A DNA stretch of 42,809 nt, from positions 1-42,809 of IMG/VR virus record IMGVR_UViG_3300037156_000046; one strand, written 5' to 3'. Below the pieces are notes generated by a model, which was not told the origin of the DNA, ran no database searches, and saw only the letters and a program-made list of their open reading frames with translations. Positions 6,414-13,210 of this stretch are shown piece by piece. The position numbers and the translations under genes are program-made. This stretch comes from a virus. The stretch's first letter is position 1. The number at the start of each line of letters is the position of its first letter.

Positions 6414-7137
6414 GGCGACTCCTATACATGGCTTCTGCCGCGTCAATGAACTCGGCCGGATACCTCTCGCGCAACACAGCCCACGGGTCGACGTGCTCAA
6501 CGCACGGGAAGCCGCACACGAGCGCGTCATACGAGTTGAGTTGGTTCGCGGGCGACTTGAACTCGACAATGGCGAGCGGATCAACGCTGTAGACGAACGA
6601 GTACCGCTCCGTCTGATTCAGCGTCATCCATACGCTCGTGTCGATCGCGCGCCGCTTGTGATCCTGTGCGGGCCGGTAGCCGCACGCCTTGAGGAGCGCA
6701 GCCGGGATGATGCGGATGCCGTCGCCGCCCTCATAGCCGATGGTGATGGTCGCTAGCCGCGTACCTGTCTCGTTGACGACGCTGGACGCGCGAGACGCGC
6801 GAACCTGGTTCGCCTCGGGGAGTTGCGCGAGGTAGTCAGGGTCAAGCCAGTCGTCTGTGCCGCAGGGCGCTACGTAGTCGGCGCCGTTGCGGCAGGCGTG
6901 CTCGTAGCCGTCGTTCCATTTGCGGCCGAGTGCACCGTTGGGACGCTCAAGGGTGTCGAAGCCGTTGGCGCGGGCTATGTCGAGGTTGTCGTCATCAGCG
7001 ACGACTACCGCGTGGCCCTCGATGCTGTGATCCCGACGAGCGTTGAGATCGTCTAGCGCCCACCGGAGTTGCGGGAACGAGACGGTGGTTACGTCGTAGC
7101 GCCCGTGCGCCGGGATGATGAGCCACAGGCTACTCAC
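6406..7137 (-). CDS. Glycosyltransferase, GT-A / family 2-like (first of three)
   Basis: 243 aa. It opens with LWLIIPAHGRYDVT, the nucleotide-binding strand of family 2 enzymes, followed by ADDDNLD and the acceptor-site-like GTDDWLDPDYL. Likely metal-dependent transfer from a nucleotide sugar, in the cytoplasm. GTG 7137 overlaps the stop of the preceding zinc protein (GTGA). First enzyme of the glycan cassette in transcription order, just downstream of the lysis block. Confidence 0.85.
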   Translation of the reverse strand: MSSLWLIIPAHGRYDVTTVSFPQLRWALDDLNARRDHSIEGHAVVVADDDNLDIARANGFDTLERPNGALGRKWNDGYEHACRNGADYVAPCGTDDWLDPDYLAQLPEANQVRASRASSVVNETGTRLATITIGYEGGDGIRIIPAALLKACGYRPAQDHKRRAIDTSVWMTLNQTERYSFVYSVDPLAIVEFKSPANQLNSYDALVCGFPCVEHVDPWAVLRERYPAEFIDAAEAMYRSRHA

Positions 7138-7307
7138 TTGCCGCGCGGTACAACCATCTTGCGCGGCCCGTCTCTCCACGTTCCCCATACCTCTTCACAA
7201 CGGCTACACCAAACCGCGTGCGCCGTAATCTTGCCGCGACTCATCGTGCGATGCTCCGAACGGTGGCCTTTGAGCCGACAAACGAGGCGATGGAAGAACC
7301 GGCGCAT
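7134..7307 (-). CDS. Small zinc protein, DUF1660-like (57 aa)
   Basis: A basic N-terminal helix ending CRLKGH, a linker, then CSRCEEVWG gives a C-H-CxxC site like the short prophage proteins of the DUF1660 type. ATG 7307 follows the membrane-protein stop by one base. Function unknown. Confidence 0.65.
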   Translation of the reverse strand: MRRFFHRLVCRLKGHRSEHRTMSRGKITAHAVWCSRCEEVWGTWRDGPRKMVVPRGK

Positions 7308-7308
7308 G

Positions 7309-7521
7309 TTACGCGACGGGCGGGACGGGAGAATCAGGATGCCGCGCCAGCCATGCGTTCGCCTGCACCAATCCGTACTTCGCAACCGCGTATCCGCCCG
7401 CGATACCCCCCAGCTTCAACGCGTTCAAATCCGTGAACGAGCCGAGCGTCAACGCGGCAAGGAACGCCTGCGCGAACGTCGCACCCGCACGCTCCACAAG
7501 ATCAACGAGAACCTTCTTCAT
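7309..7521 (-). CDS. Holin-like membrane protein (70 aa)
   Basis: ATG 7521 has AGGAG upstream. The protein has a basic start (MKKVLVDLVERAG), a hydrophobic helix (TFAQAFLAALTLGSF) and a glycine-rich second helix (LGGIAGGYAVAKYGL), a pattern found in short actinophage holins. It follows the lysin and another membrane protein, as expected of a lysis block. Confidence 0.68.
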   Translation of the reverse strand: MKKVLVDLVERAGATFAQAFLAALTLGSFTDLNALKLGGIAGGYAVAKYGLVQANAWLARHPDSPVPPVA

Positions 7522-7530
7522 GCGTTTCTC

Positions 7531-7797
7531 CTAACGAGTGAGAATGTGGATGATGATCGCGAACCCGCCAAGCAGCGCGGTAGCGATCAAGGCTGCGGCA
7601 GAAATCCGGAATATGAAATGGACAAGCAGCACAAGCATCAGCGCCTCAACGATCAGAGACACCGGCCACCAATCGGCCTCACCGATCCAGACCGTGCTAC
7701 TGAACGTCGGCCACGGTACGAGTCCCCAATGCGCGGGTAGCTCGAGCGTGAAGAACGCGACCGACCAGACGCACAGCCCCCAAACGAGACGCGCCAA
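7531..7797 (-). CDS. Holin-like membrane protein with three spans (88 aa)
   Basis: Three hydrophobic segments, about residues 5-20, 43-64 and 66-86, with few charges between. TTG 7797 directly abuts the lysin TAG. Adjacent to the lysin, it is the stronger holin candidate; the following gene could be a second holin or an antiholin. The family is not certain. Confidence 0.68.
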   Translation of the reverse strand: MARLVWGLCVWSVAFFTLELPAHWGLVPWPTFSSTVWIGEADWWPVSLIVEALMLVLLVHFIFRISAAALIATALLGGFAIIIHILTR

Positions 7798-8355
7798 CTA
7801 CGGAAGGTAGGAGCGGAAACGAACAGGCTGCCGGTTGTCCTGCGAGACGCGGCAATACTGCGGCCCTGCCTCCTGGCCGTGAGACACCGTGAGCGGGTCG
7901 GGGCCAGCCTCAACAACGATCGCCACATGAAACGCGGCACCAGGACCGTAAAACACAAGGTCGCCAGGCTGCGGACGCCGAACAGGCTTGCCGCGACCGA
8001 TAAGCGTCCCGGTGTAGCCGGTGCCGTTGTAGCTGAGCCCGTTCGGATCCGGTGCGCCCGCGAGCTTGTAGCAGAGCGTGGCGAATCCGGAGCAGTCCGT
8101 GGTGAGCGGCAGTTTCCAGGCGAGAGGCATGGGCCGCGTTTCGGCGTAGTGGATCTTCGGCTCGTTCGCGACTCCCTTGCGCGCCAACTCAACCACCTTG
8201 TCGCGGAGACTCACGGGCGCGGGGGTGTTGTCCAGGACGGTGATGCGTCCGGGTGCGAAGCGCCGCTTTAGCGCGGGCAGGATCGCCTTGACTCGTGCTG
8301 CGGGTGCAGAGCGCACGATGGGATTGCCCTTGGGGCCGAGGATGCGATAGCTCAT
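7798..8355 (-). CDS. Endolysin, NlpC/P60-type cysteine peptidase
   Basis: Cleaves peptidoglycan peptides at the end of infection. The catalytic Cys88 is in TDCSGF, the His143 in FHVAIV, and a third residue, His159, in SHG. PQPGDLVFYG is the usual strand between them. 185 aa. The N-terminal 80 residues contain a phage-type linker region rather than a recognised wall-binding domain. No signal peptide, so release needs a holin; two membrane proteins follow directly. ATG 8355 has AGAGG upstream. Confidence 0.9.
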   Translation of the reverse strand: MSYRILGPKGNPIVRSAPAARVKAILPALKRRFAPGRITVLDNTPAPVSLRDKVVELARKGVANEPKIHYAETRPMPLAWKLPLTTDCSGFATLCYKLAGAPDPNGLSYNGTGYTGTLIGRGKPVRRPQPGDLVFYGPGAAFHVAIVVEAGPDPLTVSHGQEAGPQYCRVSQDNRQPVRFRSYLP

Positions 8356-8358
8356 GCG

Positions 8359-8511
8359 TTACCTCTTTCGTAGTGCGCGGATGGTGACGGGCCACGCTTT
8401 GACGTAATCGCAGCGGGCACAGATGACGGTAGGCGCGGTGCTCGCGGAGTCGCCGCGAGGCTTGAGCACCATCGACGCCTTGACGCCACAGGTGTTACAG
8501 ACGAGGCTCAC
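8359..8511 (-). CDS. Zinc-ribbon microprotein (50 aa)
   Basis: Two CxxC knuckles (VCNTCG and CARCD) about 27 residues apart form a classic zinc ribbon. GTG 8511 overlaps the preceding TGA (GTGA). Sits between SSB and lysin. Confidence 0.72.
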   Translation of the reverse strand: MSLVCNTCGVKASMVLKPRGDSASTAPTVICARCDYVKAWPVTIRALRKR

Positions 8512-8660
8512 GGTGCGAAGTCCGAAACGACTTCGGCTAGACCAAGTGCGAGTGCCTCATCCGTAGAGAAGCCTTCCCACATGCCGCCAACCCCTGTTTC
8601 TGTTTCAAGCGGCGAGTCAGGAAGGGACGATTCCTTGTCCCATTCACTGTCGCCGCTCAA
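8508..8660 (-). CDS. Small acidic protein (50 aa)
   Basis: TTG 8660 lies three bases after the SSB stop; AGGGG precedes it closely. Acidic sequence with WEGFSTDEALALGLAEVVSDF at the end. Continuous with the GTGA chain. No family. Confidence 0.55.
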   Translation of the reverse strand: MSGDSEWDKESSLPDSPLETETGVGGMWEGFSTDEALALGLAEVVSDFAP

Positions 8661-8663
8661 CCC

Positions 8664-9041
8664 CTAAAAGGGAAGGTCTGAATCGTCGGCAGCGAACTCG
8701 CCCGACACCGAGTCGGCACTTCCCGCGTTGCCGCCGCCGATAAAGGTAACCGAGTCCGCGATGATCTCCGCCGACTCACGCTTCTGACCCTCATGCTCAT
8801 ACTGGCGAATCTCGAGTCGTCCCGTGAACGCAGCCTCGCGGCCTTTCGACAGGTATTGCGCAACACTCTCGGCCTGCTTGCCGAACACGGTGACGTTGAT
8901 GAAGTTGCCGACCTCCTGCCACTCGCCGTCGATCTTCTTCCGCGTGTTATAGGCGACGCGGAGGTTGCAGACGGGTGTGCCGGCGGCGTCCCTTAGTTCA
9001 GGATCCCGAGTGAGCCGCGCGACGAGGTTGATGGAATTAAT
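8664..9041 (-). CDS. ssb: Single-stranded DNA-binding protein, apparent ATT start
   Basis: Binds ssDNA during replication and recombination. The OB-fold signatures are clear: NSINLVARLTRDPELR, NLRVAYNT, NFINVTVFGKQAE, and GREAAFTGRLEIRQYE. The C-terminus is acidic and ends DDSDLPF, the usual partner-recruiting tail. The normal SSB N-terminus is MNxINLxG; here it begins at ATT 9041, with AAGGAGG (9048-9054) exactly six bases before it, and the ATT overlaps the upstream TAA (ATTAA). Starting there gives 125 aa. An ATG at 9071 would add ten residues not typical of SSBs and has no such ribosome site. Confidence 0.92.
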   Translation of the reverse strand: MNSINLVARLTRDPELRDAAGTPVCNLRVAYNTRKKIDGEWQEVGNFINVTVFGKQAESVAQYLSKGREAAFTGRLEIRQYEHEGQKRESAEIIADSVTFIGGGNAGSADSVSGEFAADDSDLPF

Positions 9042-9306
9042 GACGAACCTCCTTAACGGTGATACGAACATGGCGGACGCCCCACGCGCGAGCTTTCGCG
9101 CACGAGCGCATCCACAGATCAATGTGCAAGCCTTTGACGGCGCTGCCCGTGTCGAGCGCCACGCCCCGCCCGTAGCCGGGAACATGCAGTCGGCTGTGGA
9201 GCGGGATGATGCGCGGATCTGTGGCGATGGTTCCGGACGCGACGGTGGTGCCTGTTGCGGTGTGCCCGCTGAGGCAGTAGGCGGTTGCGAGTACGACGAG
9301 GATCAC
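9037..9306 (-). CDS. 3D-domain protein (lytic transglycosylase-like)
   Basis: 89 aa, nearly all one 3D domain, named for its three conserved aspartates: TDPRIIPL, ALDTGSAVKG and HIDLWM. This fold is found in MltA-type transglycosylases and resuscitation factors, which cut glycan strands. It is only the domain, with no signal peptide or wall-binding part, so it may act with the lysin or as a virion or host-wall factor. GTG 9306 has GGAG nine bases upstream. A 270-nt structured leader precedes it. Confidence 0.85.
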   Translation of the reverse strand: MILVVLATAYCLSGHTATGTTVASGTIATDPRIIPLHSRLHVPGYGRGVALDTGSAVKGLHIDLWMRSCAKARAWGVRHVRITVKEVRH

Positions 9307-9577
9307 GGCCTCATCTCCTCTCTAAGATGTTCGAACGGCGGCAGCCGAGCCCTGGAGCGCACACGCGGTTGTCGGCAGACCGCCTAGCGCGACTTATCCA
9401 CGAACTACCGCCGTTCGAGCGTTGAAAGTCGTCGGCCTCTTATCTCGCCAGGCCGACCCTGCGCGTCAGCCGCGGCCCGCAGGCGCGCGCTGAACAGTCG
9501 GGATACCCCATCGCCGTAAGGCAGCCCGACCGGCTCATACCCGGCGGGGGATCGCCGTTAGGCTGCCCCGCCGGGGA
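9307..9577 (-). ncRNA. Structured leader / candidate cis-regulatory RNA
   Basis: Noncoding and exceptionally foldable on the minus strand. Hairpin A (9540-9575) has a 10-bp stem of alternating C and G runs. Hairpin B (9497-9530) has a different stem, but both loops carry the same core, GCC-TwAC-GGC-GAT. Further stems are 9458-9483 (CCTGCG/CGCAGG), 9431-9457 (GTCGGCCT/AGGCCGAC, 8 bp) and a long-range 11-bp pair, 9331-9341 with 9408-9418. The paired loops with unlike stems suggest selection on RNA structure. It ends near the ribosome site of the 3D-domain gene, so riboswitch, leader attenuator or stable ncRNA are all possible. It does not visibly match a consensus I can recall. Confidence 0.6.
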
Positions 9578-10087
9578 CTAGACGAGCTCGCGGAACCGGG
9601 CGAGGAAACGCTCCTCAGCCTCAGCCGGTAGCCACGGCTCAATGCGATAATCCAAGTACGCGTCACCCGGCACTCGCAACACGTTCGGCATCAAATCCCG
9701 CTGCTCCGAACGCAGCAGCACGTCGTCGGCGAACTTGACGGCGGGCGGGTACGGGTAGACGAGGCCGAACTTCTCGGCGATGACGCGCTCTAGTTGCTGT
9801 TCGAACTCACGGTAGAACGCGCCAAACTCGGGATCGCGCTTGATCGGCCTGGACACGTCAGACAGGTAAGCCTCTGACGCGTCGTGCATGAGTGCCGTGA
9901 GCCTCCACTTTGCCGCGACAATGTTGCTACACAGGACGCTGTGCTGGCTCACGGAATAGAAGGTGCGCGTGTGCCCAGTGAAGCGGCAAATGTTGGCGAG
10001 GGCATGAGCGATGTCCTCAAGGCATATTGCGTCGGCGTTCGGCGCGAGCGGGTTGATGACCGCTCCGCTGAACGTGACAATGTTCAT
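9578..10087 (-). CDS. HD-domain phosphohydrolase, YfbR-like 5'-nucleotidase
   Basis: 169 aa. Marks: SGAVINPLAPNADAI, EDIAHALANICRFTGHT, FYSVSQHS, and the HD motif LMHDASEAYLSDV, followed by a distal D in KFADD. Such enzymes dephosphorylate deoxynucleoside monophosphates. In a phage this would shape the dNMP pool, either as salvage or to deplete a nucleotide before incorporation of a modified one. ATG 10087 overlaps the preceding TGA (ATGA). Confidence 0.9.
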   Translation of the reverse strand: MNIVTFSGAVINPLAPNADAICLEDIAHALANICRFTGHTRTFYSVSQHSVLCSNIVAAKWRLTALMHDASEAYLSDVSRPIKRDPEFGAFYREFEQQLERVIAEKFGLVYPYPPAVKFADDVLLRSEQRDLMPNVLRVPGDAYLDYRIEPWLPAEAEERFLARFRELV

Positions 10088-10392
10088 TTCTCCTGCTCGA
10101 ACAGCACGAGCGCGATGAGCGCATAGACGGCAATGTCCCGGAACGAATCCTCAGCCGACTCGTTCTCAAGCTTGCCGTTCGCGGCGAGCGCCTGCAACCG
10201 TCGCACCTTGTCATTGAGGCGGATCATCGCGCCCTGCCAGCCAGGCACGCCCCATTCGGCGGACGCGCGCACGTTGGCGAAGGGATCGTCGCCGCGCCCG
10301 TAGTCCCCCTGCTTTTTGTCGTGGAGCGCGCCTGTCTCGGCGAGTAGTTCGTGGAAACGTGCGCTGTTCGGGTGCCGCTGCGGAGGCGTCAC
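10084..10392 (-). CDS. DUF1599 / Nmad1-like protein
   Basis: 102 aa with the spacing of this small helical family: KKQGDYGRGDDPFANVR, IRLNDKVRRLQAL, then ESAEDSFRDIAVYALIAL. Related domains appear in phage gene sets for nucleotide modification and resemble the MazG fold. GTG 10392 (GTGA overlap). Directly followed by the HD nucleotidase, so a joint nucleotide-pool role is reasonable. Confidence 0.75.
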   Translation of the reverse strand: MTPPQRHPNSARFHELLAETGALHDKKQGDYGRGDDPFANVRASAEWGVPGWQGAMIRLNDKVRRLQALAANGKLENESAEDSFRDIAVYALIALVLFEQEK

Positions 10393-10565
10393 GCGATGAT
10401 CTCGTAAATGGCCGCGATGTCGTCAAGGCCAAGGTGCAACGGACGAGGCGATGCAGCCGACCACTCGGCGCCGGTCAATTCGCTACCACGCTTCGTCACT
10501 GTGAAGTCCTTGCACTCCAACTCGACCTGTGCGCCACTCTTGTAGATGATGAGCACCTTGCTCAC
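10389..10565 (-). CDS. Small beta-rich protein (58 aa)
   Basis: GTG 10565 overlaps the preceding stop (GTGA). Short strands at the N-terminus (KVLIIYKSGAQVELECKDFTV) suggest a small beta sheet, then LDDIAAIYEIIA helix. Not recognised. Confidence 0.62.
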   Translation of the reverse strand: MSKVLIIYKSGAQVELECKDFTVTKRGSELTGAEWSAASPRPLHLGLDDIAAIYEIIA

Positions 10566-10819
10566 GCGAACGCCATCCGTGGAACGCGCGCCACAACAAT
10601 CCGCGCCTCACCATCCGACATCGAAGACACCCGCAGAATGTCCGCGCGAGCCTGCCGCATCTCCTCCCACAGAAACCGCAGCCGCGCATCAAGCCCCGCG
10701 CGCTCGTCGGCGAGGTCATGGCAGAACACGTAGATGCCTTGCTGCCGGCGGTATATGTCGGCGCGTTCGGCGACGAGGCGTTCGATGTCGTACCGGATTT
10801 CGGTTACGCGGCGAGCCAT
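10562..10819 (-). CDS. Helical / coiled-coil protein (85 aa)
   Basis: Mostly charged helix with heptad character (EIRYDIERLVAERADIYRRQ), then a second helix. ATG 10819 overlaps the preceding gene by 16 bases. No family recognised. Confidence 0.62.
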   Translation of the reverse strand: MARRVTEIRYDIERLVAERADIYRRQQGIYVFCHDLADERAGLDARLRFLWEEMRQARADILRVSSMSDGEARIVVARVPRMAFA

Positions 10820-11106
10820 TGTTCGATGTCGACTCCTTCGCCTTCGCAGGCGTGGCTTCGGAACCAGGCGATTCCCCGGTCGGGCGTCTTAGCCTCGTGC
10901 GTGTAGCGCTCCCCGCAGAATCCGCAGGCGATGGTTGGCCGCGCGGCGTCTAGGTGTGCGAGCGCGTAGATGACATCTTCGACCGTCTCAACGATGTGCG
11001 CGGGCCGTACGATGTCGACCCATTCGCCTTCTGTCTTGTAAAAGGCGAACGGGTGGGATTCCGTTACTAATGATGCCGCGACGTTGGGGTCTGTCAAATG
11101 GCTCAT
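10804..11106 (-). CDS. Zinc-finger protein (100 aa)
   Basis: ATG 11106 gives an ATGA overlap. Residues 60-90 hold CGFCGERYTHE and FRSHAC, a C-C-H-C arrangement. The N-terminal part looks mixed alpha/beta. Ends EQWLAA, the last three residues matching the ClpX degron. Function unknown. Confidence 0.68.
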   Translation of the reverse strand: MSHLTDPNVAASLVTESHPFAFYKTEGEWVDIVRPAHIVETVEDVIYALAHLDAARPTIACGFCGERYTHEAKTPDRGIAWFRSHACEGEGVDIEQWLAA

Positions 11107-11252
11107 GCGTGTGTCGGGAAGAAGATGCCGCCACACGTGCACCCGCCGCCTTTGAGTATTGGGCATTTGGGATGGTGAATCGTCACGGTCGGCCGCATCG
11201 GTTCAGCGGCTATGCGCTTCATCGCTACGCGGATGTCGTCGGCAACGCTCAC
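11103..11252 (-). CDS. Cysteine-containing microprotein (49 aa)
   Basis: GTG 11252 with GTGA overlap. C-terminal KCPILKGGGCTCGG could bind a metal with a nearby histidine pair (IHHPK). No family. Confidence 0.62.
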   Translation of the reverse strand: MSVADDIRVAMKRIAAEPMRPTVTIHHPKCPILKGGGCTCGGIFFPTHA

Positions 11253-11524
11253 GCGTTCGCCATTGCCGCAAGTACGTCGCCGTGGCAGCGTTGCGGCGCG
11301 CACCAACACCCGAGCACCTTGCCGCGAAGCTCCGGTAACGCAGCCATGAGATGAGGCTGCGTCTTGATCCATTCGGCGTAGGCATCGACGGCTTCGTCGC
11401 GCGTGCCGACGACGAACGTGGCGAGTGTTCCTTTGCCGACTAGGTGCGTGAACGGGTTGCCCCATTTGGATGGTCGGCCGATGTAGATGTCATGCGGGTC
11501 GCGCTTGCAATGGACGACGGTCAC
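11249..11524 (-). CDS. DUF4326 family protein
   Basis: 91 aa, clearly this family: IYIGRPSKWGNPF, EAVDAYAEWI, ELRGKVLGCWCAPQRCHGDVL. DUF4326 proteins are widespread in phages and bacteria; the fixed Cys/His set near the end (CWCAP..CHG) suggests a metal or catalytic site. Biochemical role unknown. GTG 11524 gives a GTGA overlap. Confidence 0.9.
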   Translation of the reverse strand: MTVVHCKRDPHDIYIGRPSKWGNPFTHLVGKGTLATFVVGTRDEAVDAYAEWIKTQPHLMAALPELRGKVLGCWCAPQRCHGDVLAAMANA

Positions 11525-11691
11525 GCCCACTTCACCCCACTATCCCTGAACGCCGATAGCGCGCTGTTCGCGCGGTTTGCTGCGGCGATCATCGCGCTAG
11601 CAGAGTCGATGTCAGGCCAATGGTCGTGACGCCAGCACGCCCACTCGTAGTCACTCTCGGCCTCGGCTAATGCGATGTGTAGTTCACTCAT
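11521..11691 (-). CDS. Small helical protein (56 aa)
   Basis: ATG 11691 (ATGA overlap). Two helices with aromatic residues (DYEWACWRHDHW). Not recognised. Confidence 0.6.
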   Translation of the reverse strand: MSELHIALAEAESDYEWACWRHDHWPDIDSASAMIAAANRANSALSAFRDSGVKWA

Positions 11692-11996
11692 GCGGCTTCG
11701 TCCATGCGTAGCTGGTTGTCCTCGGGCGCAGGTTCGTACGCCTCAATTTCGGCGCGTACGTCCTCGTACCGGTGCGTAACTCTCACAAGTGACGTGTTGC
11801 GCCGCTCGTCCCAGCGCCCCTGAGCGCCCGCGTACAGCCTCCTAGCGCCCGTGTCGATGATCGAAGCGTCGAGGATCGCCTTGAGCTCGTGCAGGATGGT
11901 GGCCTCGTCGGGATACATGGTTGCGAGGTTGCGCATGGTGTTGCGTTCGGCTTCCGAGTAGTCGGCTGTGAGGCCACGCCAGGTGATCGGCGTCAC
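11688..11996 (-). CDS. Hypothetical protein (102 aa)
   Basis: GTG 11996, GTGA overlap. Helical, with ITWRGLTADYSEAERNTMRNL at the start and an acidic tail. No motif that I recognise; ends MDEAA. Confidence 0.62.
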   Translation of the reverse strand: MTPITWRGLTADYSEAERNTMRNLATMYPDEATILHELKAILDASIIDTGARRLYAGAQGRWDERRNTSLVRVTHRYEDVRAEIEAYEPAPEDNQLRMDEAA

Positions 11997-12157
11997 GCGC
12001 GTTTCACTATCATCGGGCAGCCAGGCTTGAGACAGCCACTACCGCCCGCTTTGCCACATCCCTGGCAGACCGTCGCGAGCAACGCGCGAAGCGATGGTCT
12101 AGCAGCATCGTATTGCGGCATTGACACGTAAACACCATCCTCGAGCATCCGCCTCAC
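11993..12157 (-). CDS. Zinc-knuckle microprotein (54 aa)
   Basis: Four cysteines (CQGCGKAGGSGCLKPGC) form a compact zinc knuckle. GTG 12157 and both ends overlap neighbours as GTGA. Confidence 0.7.
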   Translation of the reverse strand: MRRMLEDGVYVSMPQYDAARPSLRALLATVCQGCGKAGGSGCLKPGCPMIVKRA

Positions 12158-12396
12158 GCCGACGGCTCCCAATGCTCCACAAACGACAGAGCGGAGTCGC
12201 CGTAGCCCTCACGGAATCCTGGCGGCACGTTCGCCGTGTGGTGGACGACGAATTGCTGCTCGTCACGGAACCCTCCCGCAGGATCAGGGATGCGCTCCAC
12301 GCGAGACGTAAGCCGCGTAATCGTGGTCGCTTCGCGTGTGTGTTTGTTCGTCCACTGGACTCCGGGACGGATGGCCGCGAGTGCAAACGCACTCAT
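12154..12396 (-). CDS. Hypothetical protein (80 aa)
   Basis: ATG 12396 overlaps the preceding TGA (ATGA). Beta-rich core (REATTITRLTSRVERI, DEQQFVVHHTA). No family recognised. Confidence 0.62.
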   Translation of the reverse strand: MSAFALAAIRPGVQWTNKHTREATTITRLTSRVERIPDPAGGFRDEQQFVVHHTANVPPGFREGYGDSALSFVEHWEPSA

Positions 12397-12563
12397 ACCG
12401 GCAACGTCTCTGTCCGTCCGCAGCGCTCGCATCTATGAACACTGAGCTCGTAGACGGGGTTTCCGAGGTTTCCGTACCACGAATCGTCACTCTCGCGAAT
12501 GAAGTTGTGGCCGCGAAGCAGGCAGCGAAGGGCCTCGAACAGCGATGGGCTTACCTTGCTCAT
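12393..12563 (-). CDS. DUF1660-like zinc protein (56 aa)
   Basis: RCLLRGHNFIRES plus HRCERCGRTE gives the C-H-CxxC pattern of short prophage proteins, much like the gene at 7134-7307. ATG 12563 (ATGA overlap). Confidence 0.66.
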   Translation of the reverse strand: MSKVSPSLFEALRCLLRGHNFIRESDDSWYGNLGNPVYELSVHRCERCGRTETLPV

Positions 12564-13210
12564 GCCGCAACCAGCACGTCGCGCGGAAGAACAATCCGAC
12601 GCGGCATGAACGAGCTCAGCACATCCAACGCCAGCGACACCGGGCGCCGCTCCACCCCCACATCCCACCGCTCCACGATCGCCCGCACAAGCACCGACCG
12701 CGTACCCGGCTTCTGAGACACCAACGCGCGAGGCTGCGCAATCGCCTTCACAACCTCATGGTTGCCGCCACGATCCCACGTAGCTAGCGGCGCGTCTTGT
12801 CCTTTCGCGTTACGTGCCACGTCGTAGCGGATGATCTCACCGCCCGCATCGAAGCCGACGCTACGCGGCACAGCCTCGAAATAGACGCCGCCCCGGTTGA
12901 TCAGGTCACGGTTCAGAATCTCCGACATGAGATAACGCTCCCGGAGATGCCAGTAGTGGCGCGGACCCATCCCGTGCAGCTTGGTCAACGAGACGAGCAG
13001 TTGCGCGTACGTGGAGTTGCAGCGGATCCGCCCGTTGTCGTCCGGGATGAGGCAGTCTTTGGGGCAGCCGGCGTGCCACGCTTGCGGCATGGTGAGCATT
13101 TTGGAGCCGGGTTCGAAGCGGCCTCCTGCGTCTCCGCGTTGCAACGTTTCGCCTACGTCTCGTAGGCTGCGGAGTGTGGTGATGAGCATGTCGCGGCGTG
13201 CGTCGTTCAT
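12560..13210 (-). CDS. Hypothetical early protein (216 aa)
   Basis: ATG 13210 has AGGAGG six bases upstream, so it begins a translation unit after the iteron region. Contains CPKDCL and a lone Cys, a segment KLHGMGPRHYWHLRERYL, and a helical C-terminus ending VLVAA. Its place after the primase-helicase and origin-like repeats suggests a replication role, but the family is not recognised. Confidence 0.7.
   Translation of the reverse strand: MNDARRDMLITTLRSLRDVGETLQRGDAGGRFEPGSKMLTMPQAWHAGCPKDCLIPDDNGRIRCNSTYAQLLVSLTKLHGMGPRHYWHLRERYLMSEILNRDLINRGGVYFEAVPRSVGFDAGGEIIRYDVARNAKGQDAPLATWDRGGNHEVVKAIAQPRALVSQKPGTRSVLVRAIVERWDVGVERRPVSLALDVLSSFMPRRIVLPRDVLVAA

Noticed and set aside
34-7137. TET/JBP dioxygenase to complete a known 5mC hypermodification pathway
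   Set aside because: No HxD...H double-stranded beta-helix enzyme could be recognised in any gene.
9307-9577. Naming the leader a ydaO c-di-AMP riboswitch
   Set aside because: Gene context fits, but I cannot match the known consensus. Left as an unnamed structured RNA.
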